A stretch of 64,000 nt of DNA from Pipra filicauda (taxonomy: Eukaryota > Chordata > Aves > Passeriformes > Pipridae): the NCBI RefSeq assembly GCF_003945595.2, contig NW_024104358.1:744001-808000 (forward strand), read 5' to 3'. Shown piece after piece: positions 37,990-49,810 of the stretch. The position numbers and the translations under genes were made by a program. The number at the start of each line of letters is the position of its first letter. Position 1 is the stretch's first letter. Under the pieces are notes generated by a model. The model was not told the DNA's origin. It saw only the letters and a list, made by a program, of their open reading frames with translations, and made no database searches.

Positions 37990-38260
37990 GTCAGTATTAC
38001 ACATCCTAAAGGGCTGAATAAATAATTGAAGAATAAATAATTGTGCCAGGGCTTTGTCTCATGGGCCATTTTTATAGATTGCCGTCTAATGATAGCACCA
38101 TCTGCGACACTCTGCATTAATATGGGATAAAATTACATAGTGCTTTGTTTGCTCTGACACTGTGATGTTATGATGTCTCTTAATATTATCTCGAATAAAA
38201 GGCTAGAGTAACGATGGAAATGTCCCAATTGCTTGTAAACTCTCATTTAGGGGAATCCAA
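37990..38260. promoter_or_regulatory. Candidate conserved non-coding element with duplicated TAATTG unit
   Basis: The strongest enhancer-like texture in the middle of the window: 'gaataaataattg' occurs twice (38016-38028, 38031-38043). It is followed by 'tagattgccgtctaatgat', 'gcattaatatgggataaaa' and 'cttaatattatctcgaata'. Isolated CpGs persist inside AT-rich homeodomain-like context. No long frame is open. The regulatory role is inferred; the target gene would be outside the window. Confidence 0.4.
38016..38043. repeat. 13-base direct repeat, period 15
   Basis: Two identical copies of gaataaataattg separated by two bases. Each contains a TAATTG core. Confidence 0.9.
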
Positions 38261-40849
38261 GTTTAAGCAACTGGAGATGTTCTTCCCCTGGGGACAGGAC
38301 AGGGAAGAGTGGGGAAGCCTGGCTGTTTCCAATGCGTGTCATATCAAGGTAATTAAAAAGAGAGGAGCTTGTTAGTACATTTTTGTTATGCATGTCCAAT
38401 TCAGAGGCTGCAGGTTAACAGCCCTTTGCTGACAATGTGGCAGCCGGGCTCACCTCCAAAAAAAAGCACACCCCGGTCCCTTCCTCAGCACAGACAGGGA
38501 GGCAAAGAGATCAAGCACAGGTTATCACTCTCTAAATCCAAAGGAAATAAAATTACTTACATTAGTTTAATCTCACATGAAAGCATACCAGAGGTGATGG
38601 AGGTTACCTGCAAGGAGACACATGCTTTTTGCATGGGAAAGAAAGCAAGCTCAGTACAGTCACCACTTGCTTTCCAATAACACTTTACACTTCTTAACAA
38701 TTCTCCACCCAAGAAATATTTTCTTATTTATTCTGAGAAAGAAAAACCTGAAGCCACAATTAAATATTTACCAACAGTACAGCTTACACTCCTCCTGCCT
38801 TCTGTGCGTTTGCGTTTCTCCATGCGTGCAGAACACCAGCGGCATCTCCCTTCCCTCCTGAAAGGGTCTTGTGGACACCACGTCTCTCTCCCTCCCCAGC
38901 TAAAGGTGCAGGGGACCGGGCAGAGCAGCACACCAGCAGCCCCCTTCCCTCACCCCTATGTGTCTGCAACTGCTGCAATGAGCAGCTGCTGGCTGGTAGA
39001 CTGGAGCTGTGTGCGGACAGGAGCTAATTTGGATCCCGGGGAGATAGAACAAATGCATTTGCTGCCTCAAAGCTACTACTTACCTTTGGAGCTAATTGTG
39101 AAATTTTAAGAATGTTTTGCAAAGCCCAATCTCACTGTCATCACAATCCAGCACCACCCCAGGGAGGCTGTGAAGAGAAGAGTTTTGGCCTCTCCAGCTC
39201 CAGCCCTCCATCCCCAACCACCTCTCAGCACCTGCATCCAGAACTGAGCATTTTGATTTCCACATCCCAGAAAAGCAACCCAGAAGAAATGTTGGGCAGA
39301 TGGGATCCCTGCAGTTACGATACCTGCAATGTCACGACTGTGACCACAAGCTTCAGGAACTAATTTGCAAAGCAGGAGTTTTCAAACTCTCCCTGGATCA
39401 AGTTGCATTTGGCTTCAGAAGTACAGGGACCAAAGGAAGAGGGTTTGCAGGAGGTTTTGGAGAACAAAGCATTGTGGCTGCTCCACTCACTGGGATGAGG
39501 GTAAGGGAGAAGCCTCTTGCCTCCAAGCCTTTCTTGTGCCATCAGACAAATATTTTTTAATCACTCAGTCCCACCCTAAGAGCTGGCACACAAACCAATC
39601 TGGGACATGTGGTTATAACTTGGCTGACCAGAGGCCAAGTTACACCTAGATTAACAATTAGAAAGAGACCTACTGGTACAACCCCCTGCTGGAAGATGCC
39701 TTCAACCAGCACAAGGTTCCTCCAAAGAGACAATACATGCAGCATCCTACCCCTGCTCTTGCCAGTGTGGGTCATGGCTGAGATTACTATACATGCACTC
39801 ACTGGTTACAGCGTGCCCTTCAGTTTCCCTCAAACTTCAGAAACCCAAATGTGTGAGGCAGGATGCTAAAGCACACCACCATAGCACAGGAGGGGGGGAA
39901 CCCCCTTCTGCACAAAGGGCTTGCTGGGATTTTCCAACAGATTTGGCCACCTACACAGTTCACATAACCTCAAGAGCTTCACCCCCAAACTTGCATTAAA
40001 GGAGATATACAGATGGCCACGGAGGGGCCCCCTGTCCTCCTCTCTGCCATGGAGACGCTGCAAAGTTTGGATAAATTCCATCACCCATCCTGCAACTCCA
40101 CTGGGCCAGCTGGGAACACAAATCCCTCCCCTATAGCAACAGCGGGACTGTTCTGCATTAGTGACTAAGAAATGTTCAAAGGTACCCAAGCAGACACCAC
40201 ACACATTTAGCAAAACTTATCCTAACGCCAGAACAGCACCAACTTCACCCCATGGGTATCCTAGGCATGCATTCCTTTTCCTCATGGAAAAAAAGTAAGA
40301 GAGCCTTCCTTGAGAGCAAAAGGTGGAACACAGACTGTGGATGTACACGAGAAGTGGGGAACAAGAGACAACACAGACACCAAAACATTACTAGGGAAAA
40401 AGTATTAATCAAACAAATTACCAAGAAAGAAGAATCAGACTACAAATCAGAAGAATGTGTTTCCTTCAGCAAAGAAATAAAATGATCCGTGTGCACCCTC
40501 GGAAGTGGCTCTGCCTTGCAGGCATTCCTCTGTTTCATTTATCTGTTTTGCAGATAAAGAGGGACCAGCGACCCATGAAGTGTGGGGAATTCATCCCCTG
40601 GTGCCCAGGCGAAGCACAGGACAGCCATTGGGACAGCCATTGTGCTCAACTGAAGTTCAACTGCAAATCCTGTCAGAAACGGCACTGCTCCCTGAGGGCT
40701 ACAGAGGAGGGTCATGGGGAGGAGGAGAAGCTTAACAGCAGATAAAAAGTGAAGAGGAAGGTACAAGTGGGGTGTGGAGGGCATGCTGGCTGCCGCCTGG
40801 TCTCTGAGGGCAAATAACCACTTTTGTCAAAGCAGAGCAACCAAAAAAA
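38261..40849. other. Non-coding, GC-richer stretch
   Basis: Higher GC than its surroundings and open in many frames on both strands (for example near 38804-39109 and 39866-40213), but no protein family is recognisable and no CpG island is formed. A short piece near 39655-39700 faintly resembles the complement of a CR1 tail. Confidence 0.5.
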
Positions 40850-41060
40850 GCATAATAATAACAAAAAGTACTGCTCTTGACATTAAATATTCATGGCAAC
40901 AGCTATGGCGTGGCTAATGGAAAGTGTCCGTAAAACCTTTGAGAAGTTTCTTAATGCACGAAGGCTGGCAGAGGTCACAGCTCGCTTGGTGCAGATCAGC
41001 AGCAATTGAACAAAAATAGTTCGTCTCTTTTCAAACTAGCACTAAAAAGGTATCCATTTA
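40850..41060. promoter_or_regulatory. Candidate conserved non-coding element with RFX-type half site
   Basis: Contains 'gacattaaatattcatggc', an RFX X-box half site 'tcatggcaac' (complement GTTGCCATGA) and 'ggcgtggctaatgg', then isolated CpGs in 'cacgaagg', 'agctcgctt' and 'gttcgtctc'. No open frame of note. Motif-based inference. Confidence 0.3.
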
Positions 41061-43086
41061 TTGCACCAAAACCACTGAAGGCACCAGGAAGGGTCATAAA
41101 CACTCATTAACGCTACTTCTGGTAGCTGCCTCCCAGCTGCACAGCCATTAAAACCTCCCCTTACCTGACACCAGATTTCGGCTGTTGGCAGAGAGGAGGC
41201 TCCCAGGCCCAAGAACAGCGTTCCACAACTTCAGCGCCACCTTCCCCTTTCCCATGCTAAGAGGTAAGGACCAAAATCCACACAGTCCAGTAATCTCCAC
41301 CCTGCAGTGAGGCTCTGATGTGGATTAGCGCACAAAACTTCTCTACAGAAACACCATGCAGGCCACTTGTCTTTGTTATCTCAATTTCACAACAAAGCTA
41401 CATACAGACCTCATACATACCCCTGTGCTTTTAGGAGAGGGCAAAATATCTGATATTTCAAGACCAGCAGAACTGCAATTTGCCAAAATACCCAGTTCTC
41501 TTCCTTGCCCTTATCCTCAAAATAAATCAGTTACCCCAAACTGATAGTTGCAAACTCTGATTTTTGCAGTTTCCATCACTGTTTTATTCTGAATAGCAGT
41601 GAAGTTCAACTTCCCACCTCTCCAGCTCATGTAGGGGAACACTGGGGTTTTCTGGGCACAGCAGGAGCTGAAGCAGTGCCAGCCAAATGCCATCTCCTCC
41701 CATCACACATCCACCTGGACCCCAGCAGCACAGAGAGAGGGAGTGGGTATTTCCAGACAACTTGGTGTTGACAATGCAGGGGAGCACCATTTAAAACCAC
41801 TTCCAGCTATTTTAATGGAGAAGTCCTGCAGGATCACATCAGCTGGAATAAAAAGCACCATTTCTGACACCGCATGCTGACTCTTGCCTCTCCTTCTTCA
41901 CAGCAGAAGGGCAGATGCATCCAACAACAGCAGCTTTCTATTAGGAGCTACCCATCCACAAGCTCCAGCGCAACAGCATTTAGAGTTCTGACATCCCCCT
42001 TCCAGTGTTAATTCCATGCAAATAAAAATCACAGAGCCCTGTCACCAGTTCAGACACACAAAAGCAATTAAAACTCTGTAACATCTATGCAATAAATCAA
42101 ACTGCAAGGGTAACTTCGAGGCTGCCAGGTAAGTGCTGCCTGCAGAAAGTCACCAGGCACATACCTCCTACAGCCCAGAGGTCACAGAGACAAGCATGCC
42201 CAGGTGTTTTAAATGTATCATATAAGACTTTAAGTATAAAAAGTTGTACAGATTTCTCTTACTCCCTGTTGGCCAATAATTTTAATCCATATGCTGCTCC
42301 TGCTGCATCAGCACGGGTCTTTTAATGCTACTACTAATGGTGAAGATGTAGACACCAGTTGCTTTGTTTTACTCTGGATTTCAGAAAGCATCGTGCCTAC
42401 ATAAAATTGTTTGCAGTGCAAGAGTAGGTCACGTTAGGAACCAACATATTAGTCATATTAATAATTTTTTTGTCAAGGATTTGAAAGCACAGGAATCTGT
42501 CACTTCCATTGTTTGGTTCCATTAATCTTTACCAGTTTATTTATCTCCTACGGCTTGCTCAGCTTTCCAATCACTTGTATAAAAAGGTTTCCACTCTTCT
42601 ACTTTTTAATTAAAAACAGAGTGGAAAAAAATATTGTGATTCACTCTCAAGACACAGAAAAATCCATTTCTAATGGAATAGAAACAACCAACACAGGCAA
42701 ACATTTCCTAGAAAGTCAACAGCTGTTAGTGGGCCTTTTTAGGTTAATATCCATGATATTCCTTGGCTTAATTTTACATAGAAAAGGTCACCATCCAGCA
42801 CATTTTCCTCCTGCACATTATTAACCCTCCATATTCTGCAGGTCCAAACACTAGACTCTCACTGTGACAGAGCTTCCCAAGATGTCTTCTGTGAATGCCA
42901 AAATCTCTTGTGAAGCATGAGCACTAGTTAAACCCTGCCCTGCACAGAAAGGGGTAAAGGACTCTTGGGTCAGGCTGTGCTGCTCTCCCCACTGGTCTGG
43001 ATAGGTCTGACAAATTCATTCATCAAACAGTTAGGAATAAGGCCTGCAAAACCCACCAAGTTTCATGTGCTGAGTTGTCTGTCGTG
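41061..43086. other. Non-coding stretch, nothing recognised
   Basis: Single-copy DNA. The plus-strand frame at 42513-42824 is hydrophobic at its start but reads as AT-rich translation without family resemblance. Confidence 0.55.
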
Positions 43087-43098
43087 CCTGTGCCCTGT
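43087..43098. repeat. Left target-site duplication of LINE copy B
   Basis: cctgtgccctgt, repeated exactly at 43448-43459 on the other side of the element. Confidence 0.85.
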
Positions 43099-43447
43099 CA
43101 TCATGGCTAGGCTTCACGAATGAAGATTTAGGAAGGCTCTATCCACATCTGTTACAAGCACGCTGGTGGCTAAAAAGGCCAATACGAGATAGACACATCC
43201 GGTTGCAAAAGGCACAGCAGAAAGACTCCTTAGGTGGTATATTCTGTAAGACACAATTCTTTCTGTGTTGTCTTTTCTCTTCAAGAGTAACCCTGCGTGT
43301 GTTCTCAAAGGAGACAGCAGCGTTGATGTGTAGATGGTGTGTCTCCAGAACTCCCGATTTGAGGCCAGAGTCGACCAGTTATGTTGATCAATATGGCCGA
43401 GGCTGAGATGTTGTTTCAGGGAGCCCTTGTATCTTTTCTTCGGGGCT
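43099..43447 (-). mobile_element. 5'-truncated non-CR1 LINE retrotransposon, copy B
   Basis: A minus-strand fragment of about 350 bases matching the 3' half of copy A from the shared 3' end ('catcatggct' on the plus strand) to 'ggggctc', where the copies part. The exact 12-base direct repeats at both sides show that it was inserted on its own and is not a segmental duplication of copy A. The truncation point differs from copy A, as expected from incomplete reverse transcription. Relative to A it has an insertion of about five bases near 43325 and some thirty substitutions, many of them transitions. Confidence 0.92.
43100..43447 (-). pseudogene. LINE polyprotein C-terminus relic with a readable C2HC finger
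   Basis: On the minus strand: 'RYKGSLKQHLSLGHIDQHNW', then 'STLASNREFWRHTI', a frameshifting insertion, a basic 'EEKRQHRKN' stretch, and a finger of pattern C-x2-C-x12-H-x3-C (CAFC ... H-x3-C) encoded by 43154-43216 without interruption. A TAG three codons past the last finger cysteine, probably from CAG, ends the frame. Beyond it SLPKSSF-type residues continue to the 3' end of the element. It cannot encode an enzyme; its value is that it shows the finger missing from copy A. Confidence 0.85.
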
Positions 43448-43459
43448 CCTGTGCCCTGT
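43448..43459. repeat. Right target-site duplication of LINE copy B
   Basis: cctgtgccctgt, identical to 43087-43098, at the truncated 5' end. The first one to three bases could belong to the element. Confidence 0.83.
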
Positions 43460-43894
43460 AAGACCAACTATTTAACCTGTGAGGGTTTGATTTTCACAGC
43501 TAACACATGTGGTGCATGTTATTTTAGAGTTTGCAGTGGCCTAATAGTAAAGACGATTAAAAGCAAAGAAAGAAGGGGAAGTTGGTGGGACGATGACCAG
43601 CAAAACAGAGAAAGTCACAGTGTATGCAATTCTGTTTAAAATGTGTGTGTGCGTACTCTTCAAAGCCACAAAGACAGCACAGGAAAATTTGTATTCAAGA
43701 CCTTCCCGAATTCAAGTTCAGCATATTAGATCATTCCTTCCTGCAATAGCATTTTTCTTTACAGTTTGCCACAACAACAAGTCAAACTCATCCACAGACA
43801 AAAAGCATCAGAGATGCCATTATCCACAACAGACTTACATCAGGGATGAACATGACTGCAGTATCTGGAGGAAAAAAAAGTGCTGAAAATAAGA
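43460..43894. other. Non-coding stretch, nothing recognised
   Basis: A very short TG run at 43641-43650. No coding or repeat signal. Confidence 0.55.
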
Positions 43895-44125
43895 TATTAA
43901 GAGCCAAATTAATTGGTGACATAAGCAGGTACAAGTACATTGAGTGAAATGGAGTAGCTTATGCCTGCAATGAATATAACCGTAAGCATTTAGCAGGTTC
44001 TTCCTCGAGTCTTTGTTTAAACAAATCTGAATTTATTAGTCTGCTGCTGAATAAATATGATAAACTCTTATTGAAATTATCCTCTGGTGAGCAGCAATAA
44101 ATACTAGGCAATAGTCTTTCAAGTG
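43895..44125. promoter_or_regulatory. Candidate conserved non-coding element
   Basis: AT-rich block with 'ccaaattaattggtgacat', 'gaatataaccgtaagc', 'cctcgagtctttg' and 'tttattagtctgctg'. Homeodomain-like cores with retained CpGs. No coding frame. Texture inference. Confidence 0.28.
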
Positions 44126-46864
44126 ATCCATTATTTTAAACTGGCTAAGAGCAACTCCAGGTTTTCTGCGTGCACAGACAAAAGTTATCTTCAATATAAT
44201 AACTGAGTGTAAAATAGCATGCTGCTTTGAGTTTGGGAAGGCACATGGAAACGTTCCCAAGCTCAGTACCAAACCAAGCAACTCAAGACACCCCATCTCC
44301 ATGGAGTTCATACAATAACAATACAGAACATTTCCATATTTTACAAACTACTATGAAATGCTAGAAGTCAAAATTTCCAGGGCATAATGTAACAGGGAAA
44401 ACGTGCATGGCATGTGGGATCAGCTTTTCTGATATTACAAAAAATTGGAGCAAGGACACACGCAGCATCTGCAATTAGGAAGAAAAAAATCAGCTTTTGT
44501 AAGATGTGGCACCCAAACACGCGTCAGAGTTTATTTCATTAACAAGTACTTCGACACACACATAGGTCTCATAAAGGAAAGCAGGGGGAGAAAAATCATG
44601 TATAAAGCATCCTATTTGTTCTCTGTTATCCAACCACACACCTAGAGCCACTTCAGCACTTCCCAGTGTCCTCCAAATATGATGTTTAACAAACCTTGGT
44701 GTTGTGATACACTTTCAGCACTGCATTTTGACATCCTTTGGATGTTTCCGTCTCCAGAAGTTGAGGCTCAGGTGGCTGCTTGACCTGATACCCTGCACAG
44801 GAACTGAAAGCAGGCAGTGCCTCATCTTCTGTATCTTCTCTCCAAAGTTACCACTTATGGCAAGGCTTCAACCACCATTAAACTCTCAGTGCAGCCACTC
44901 TGAATGGCACACTGAGGAATTCCTCCAAACAGGTGACAAAAGGCCCCCTGTGGCAGCGCTGCCTCCATTCCCCTGCCTGCATCCCCCTTCCCATGGAGCA
45001 GCAGTGTCTCAAATACCACTGTAACATCTGCTTCCCAATGCAACTGTGCCTGATTGTACAAAATAAAAATCAAAACTAAAACACATAAGCATGCAATATC
45101 AAATTTGCATAATGTGAGTGAGACAAAAAATAAGACAGTTTAACTAAAGTGATTACGCAGACAACTCTCTGCCAAAGGGACACCAAACAAACATACTCTG
45201 TTTAAAAATACATCTTGTACATCACTTTCACCATGTTTAAAAGATAATCACACTCTTTAAACCAGAGTCATTTGCTTAAGTCCAGGGCTGTGCCAGCCCT
45301 GGGCTTTCCCCAAGACCTGACTGCAACATGCACAGACATCTCTGTGGAGGTGGAGAAGACATCTCCCCCCACCAGTATGACCCCTCTGCCTCCATACTGG
45401 TTTCACACCAGTTTCAGGTGAGATGGCACCTGATCTAAGTTGGATACCTCGATGTATAGCTGGCTCAGCAAAAACCCCACCCCAAATCATCACATCACAC
45501 TTTGGTGTTTTGGTTTGATTTCTAAGGAAATTGGGGAGCAGTGAGTGAGTTCACACAAGGTTTGTGCTTTGAAATCACATGCTTGTGGTGCACCATCCAG
45601 CACTGTCAGTTCTCAGATTTGGTTTGTTTGTGAATCAAGGTGCCAGACACAAATGCCTTCACACCAGAAGCTCTCCAGGTCAACGTGGAGGTGTTTCAAG
45701 CCATGATGAGCGTCTCTGCTGCAGGTGTGTTTGCTTCAACTATGTGGTTGTCCATGTGGTTTACAGTTTATATCTCAAATTAAAAATTGAGAGAGTAACC
45801 TTCCCACCTCCTCACTACCCAAACAATGTAGCAAATACAAGAGGAACAGCTGAGAGGGAAGAAAAAGCTGTTGTACTAAATGATGTAGTCTTGTTTTTCA
45901 AATTCTTAATTCTCCCCCTCCTTCCACCCCTGGGCTTTCACACACAACATTTATCTCCTTGATAGCTCCTTGAAGCTCACCCTGCTTCTCTGGATGGCCA
46001 GGACGTCCCACCTAGTACACATCAGCCCTGGCACTGGGCCACCCCAGCAGGGCAGAGGCCATCTCATATACCCTGGCACAGCTCAACCAGAGACCCTTTC
46101 TTTTGTGTAACAGAAGGAAGCATAGACTTTCATGCCCTTGACTGTGAGTATACCCTCTACTACAGGGGTGTATTTTACTGTTTAAAACAAAATGTGTGTT
46201 GTCTTTTTTCAAAGCTACTCCCACTTTAGGGTCATCTTTATTATCTTCCCCTAACTCCAAAAATTACAAGGTCCAGCAGACTAATTCCTAACAAAGACAA
46301 TGATAAACAGAAATGGGTCAGACAACAGCTTCATCTATACTTAAGAAAATACCGCACTGCCTGCAGCCACCGGCTCTTTACTTTGGCTTTCCTTTGGAAT
46401 CCCAAAGATGGCATCTTTGTCTATACATTTTTTTATCTCAAACACCCGTTTTACTGCTATTTGCCTGTGAAAACACCAGTAACTGAGAATATCCTCTGCC
46501 AAAGGGAAGCTGTTGCCTTGATTTGGTCCTTTTGCACAGAAACCTCCACCAGACAGGAGTAAGTCTGTCCTTTCCTCCACTTCTTTCCAACCCACCCAAC
46601 AAACAAATGCACAGAAGTAGCATCTATATGAAGATTTTTCATCAGCAGTACATTGCTCTGACAGCAAACTGCCAGGTTTCCATAAAACCCATCCTGGAAA
46701 CAGCTGCATTTCAGATGGCCCTGAGAACCAAGGCTTAAAGAAAGTCACTGTATCTGTACCAGATCTTTGGAGTCTCTTTTCCTCCTCCCTTACCCCCATT
46801 GGTCTTGTTTTACCTGAGTATCTTCACCCAGTAGCTGTAAGGGAAAGCAGACACAAGAACTCAC
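44126..46864. other. Non-coding stretch, nothing recognised
   Basis: A minus-strand frame of 152 codons (46341-46799) is the longest here; its translation has no domain and it is accompanied by other open frames on both strands. An octamer-like ATTTGCAT lies at 45103-45110. Confidence 0.5.
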
Positions 46865-47130
46865 CATTGCCATTAATGAATTGGCTCAGTCATGCCATTA
46901 ACAGTCCCACTTAACCGCACTGTAGTATTCCTTTGGCAGCTTCTCCCATCATAATGTAATGCCAATCCACCACACTGTCCCAAGTGAACTGCCAGGGCTC
47001 AGTTTACCACGTCACTTTATTTCCACACCAATCACCCGAAATGCTATCCCACTTGACTCTTACTGCCCTGTAATTAAGCATATAGTCAAGATTAGAGCAG
47101 TCAATATCCATCTCAGCTTTCATGAGCAAC
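46865..47130. promoter_or_regulatory. Candidate conserved non-coding element
   Basis: Starts 'ttgccattaatgaattggc' and includes 'cataatgtaatgccaatcc', 'accaatcacccgaaatgc' and 'ctgtaattaagcatatag'. Several TAAT cores and CCAAT-type motifs occur with scattered CpGs. Inference from motif density. Confidence 0.32.
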
Positions 47131-49603
47131 CCACGGACATGAGGTCAAATAAAGAAGTATCACTGCATGGGGATACTTACCAGCAGCACCCTCATTTACA
47201 GGCAAACTGGACATTAATCATGAGGTCCAAGATCATGATTTTACCCTTTTTTAGTAGAGAAATTAAGTCAAGATTATATATACAGCTGGTTCTTTAATAC
47301 TAAGAAAAAAAAAAAACAAAACCAACTTCTGGCTGCATACATAGTTGCCTTGCCTTGCAACAGGAAGCTTTCGTTTACTGCTCTAAGCATTCAAACACAA
47401 AAATCTGTTTTCTTCCTCCTCATGCTTTAAATATTTGTCCAGGCCATTCCCAACTATCCTTTCAGCATTCCTTAAGAAACAGCTACCCTCCCTGTCCTGA
47501 TATTGCTAAACACTCAGGTTCAGCTATTGATAAAGACCAGAGGGGCAACATGAGAATGGGGAAGGGGATCTGGCAACAGAAGTCTTGAGAAACCTGAGCT
47601 TCATTTTATGTTCTGCATTGGTTTCCAGGGAAACCTCAGTGTGCTGCCTGGGGCTGCCACCTCCCAAAACCCAGCACCTGGGGCAACAGTGGCACACAGT
47701 GCCTCCCATCCCTTCCACCACCAGCTCAGCCTCCTCCTTTGGGCCAACCCAATTGCATGTGGGAAGATGCCATTGTGGTCACCGGTATCTGGGCTGACAG
47801 CATGAATGCAATGACAGCCCAAAGGAATCACCTCGCACCAAATGTAAATTACAGACACCCAACATTTTATCTCCCCAAACCACAGTCCTAGGTTCCTGGC
47901 ATCAGTCCTATGAACACCCCACGTCTTAGAGTTGGATGGGGAACACATCATGTTGCCCAGCACCAGGCCAGGGCAAGGGGGGCAAAGTGAGATTTGTATA
48001 TGCTGCCTGTTGAGGAGCTGGGGTGATTGTTTTTTTGACCTACACCATCAACGTGCTCCTTAATACCAACATGCACCCTGATGATCAGGCAGCCCCAATT
48101 CAATCAGTATGAACAATGAGGACACCAATCACATTTCTGCCAAAGCAGCCACAGCACATGGTGTGACGTTTACACTGGCGCTGCCTCCCACTTGAGGATG
48201 CTTGTTTGAGCTAACAAAACCAGAACTGCTCTAAGAGATGACATCCCCCTGTCACAAAGTCTGGGGCCATAACATCCCCTGTGCAGCATATCTGAGTGAC
48301 TTTGGCTTTGGAGACCAATTCCCAACTGACCACCCTGATGTGATAGTGATGGCTGCTCCATCTGCACTGTTGAGGCGTCATGGTCACACCTAAACCCACA
48401 GACATGCTTTAATTCAAAGAATCTCCTCTGAATAAGCTTTACTTCTTCCTTGTAGGGGCTGAAAGCAAACTAACTGAGTAGCTTCCCCTTCAAATCTTTC
48501 AAGCCTCCCATTCAGCTCTTGGTTTCTGAGAAGCACAGCTGAACTCAAAATCTGTCATACCTCTCAAGGCTCCAGCTGCAGACATTCTGGACCACTCATT
48601 CTCCTGAGCCTGGAGCAGAGAACCACACAAGGAAGGCCACTGCTTAGGGATGGATTATAGAAGCCCTGAAATCCCCCTCTCCGGCAGTTCTACTGTCAGC
48701 TCCAGCAGGGCCAGGAGATTCCCTACCTGCCCAAGCTCAAAGGAAAAACATGGAATAGTTTGAAGTAGATGGTTTCAGTGTAAGGGAGCAGAGATCTTCA
48801 GTGTGTTGTATTTCCTACGAAGAGTCTTCTTACAAGTGACTCAAGCTGCCCAAAGTGAGTTCAAGTCAGCTCTTTCTTCTGTCCCTTTTTCATCCTGCTC
48901 CTTTTCACAGGACCATATTCATAATGATGGAAAAGTTTGAGTCAAAAGTGTCATCTACATAAAGGTTGCCTCGGTACTTTGAAGAGGAGTGCCACAGAAT
49001 GTGGAAATAACAGGATTTCACTTTACGTGGCATTTAAAAGAAAATGCACCTAAAGCCACCACTGCACACAATGGGAAAGAGAACAAATAATGAGTCCATG
49101 CCACACATAGCAGGACTGAAGCTAAAGACTTCAATTCATTTACACTGGTAAAGTGAAACCCAATTATTCCGGAGAAATCAGAAGTCTGAATGAGAACCAC
49201 CCAAACTTTTAAACACAATCCTTTTGCTGTGAATGCAAAGCAACGTTATGGAGACACTAATGTTCTGGAGACATTAATGAATCGAGGATCAGTAAACTTT
49301 CCAGGGAGATAACTCCCAACTCTACACATAAGTGAACCGATACCCCAGACAAAAAAATAAGGCAGATGCATTCCAGACCTTGCATGAAAAAGTGGAACAT
49401 TATATACTGTGTGGGGACGACAAACATCTCAGACCATTTGACTCGTAGCTGGACTCTGCAGTCTCTGACAATACTTGACACATTTAGCTCACATGTGACA
49501 TAAGACTTCAGTGCAAAAGGACACATTTACACATCAGCCTGCCATGTGGCATCCATCCTCCACTTCTCAGGCTTCTGTTTAAATAGATCAAAGACTTCTG
49601 GCC
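47131..49603. other. Non-coding stretch, nothing recognised
   Basis: Mixed composition. A GC-richer interval at 47585-48380 is open in several frames on both strands without any recognisable product. Confidence 0.55.
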
Positions 49604-49771
49604 ATGGAAAACAATGTAAGATCACAAAAGGCAGCCGGGTGCCTCCTAACACCTTCCCTGCTGCTGCTGTTGGCCGTCTGCTGGCTGGGGACTGAGAGCA
49701 GCCACAACAATGCTGTTAAACAACTAAAGTCAGCAATGTGCAGATTACAGCAGTATCACCAGATAAGATGA
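49604..49771 (+). CDS. Short ORF with signal-peptide-like N-terminus, unproven
   Basis: A 55-codon frame. The ATG sits in a near-ideal vertebrate initiation context (ggccATGg) and an in-frame TAA lies 24 bases upstream, so this is the first start. The product has a short polar, weakly basic start (MENNVRSQKAA), a hydrophobic core (GCLLTPSLLLLLAVCWL) and a small-residue stretch GTESS that fits a signal-peptidase site, then about 20 polar residues. I do not recognise the family. Part of the core comes from four CTG codons in a row, which can arise by chance, and no consensus splice donor follows. It could be a lncRNA-encoded micropeptide, a first exon, or coincidence. Confidence 0.15.
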   Translation: MENNVRSQKAAGCLLTPSLLLLLAVCWLGTESSHNNAVKQLKSAMCRLQQYHQIR

Positions 49772-49782
49772 AAGAAAAGCGT

Positions 49783-49810
49783 ATTTCAAGGAAAATGCAT
49801 TTCAAGGAAA
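49783..49810. promoter_or_regulatory. Tandem STAT-type sites
   Basis: The 12-mer atttcaaggaaa occurs twice at 49783-49794 and 49799-49810. Each contains TTCAAGGAA, which fits the TTCNNNGAA STAT core. Spacing start to start is 16 bases. Sequence duplication is certain; STAT binding is inferred. Confidence 0.35.

Noticed and set aside
39650..39705. Reverse CR1-tail-like wording (agagacctactgg, caaccccctgctgg)
   Set aside because: Too short and degenerate, and no terminal repeat is present.
46341..46799. 152-codon minus-strand frame
   Set aside because: No recognisable family; several other frames are open over the same bases.
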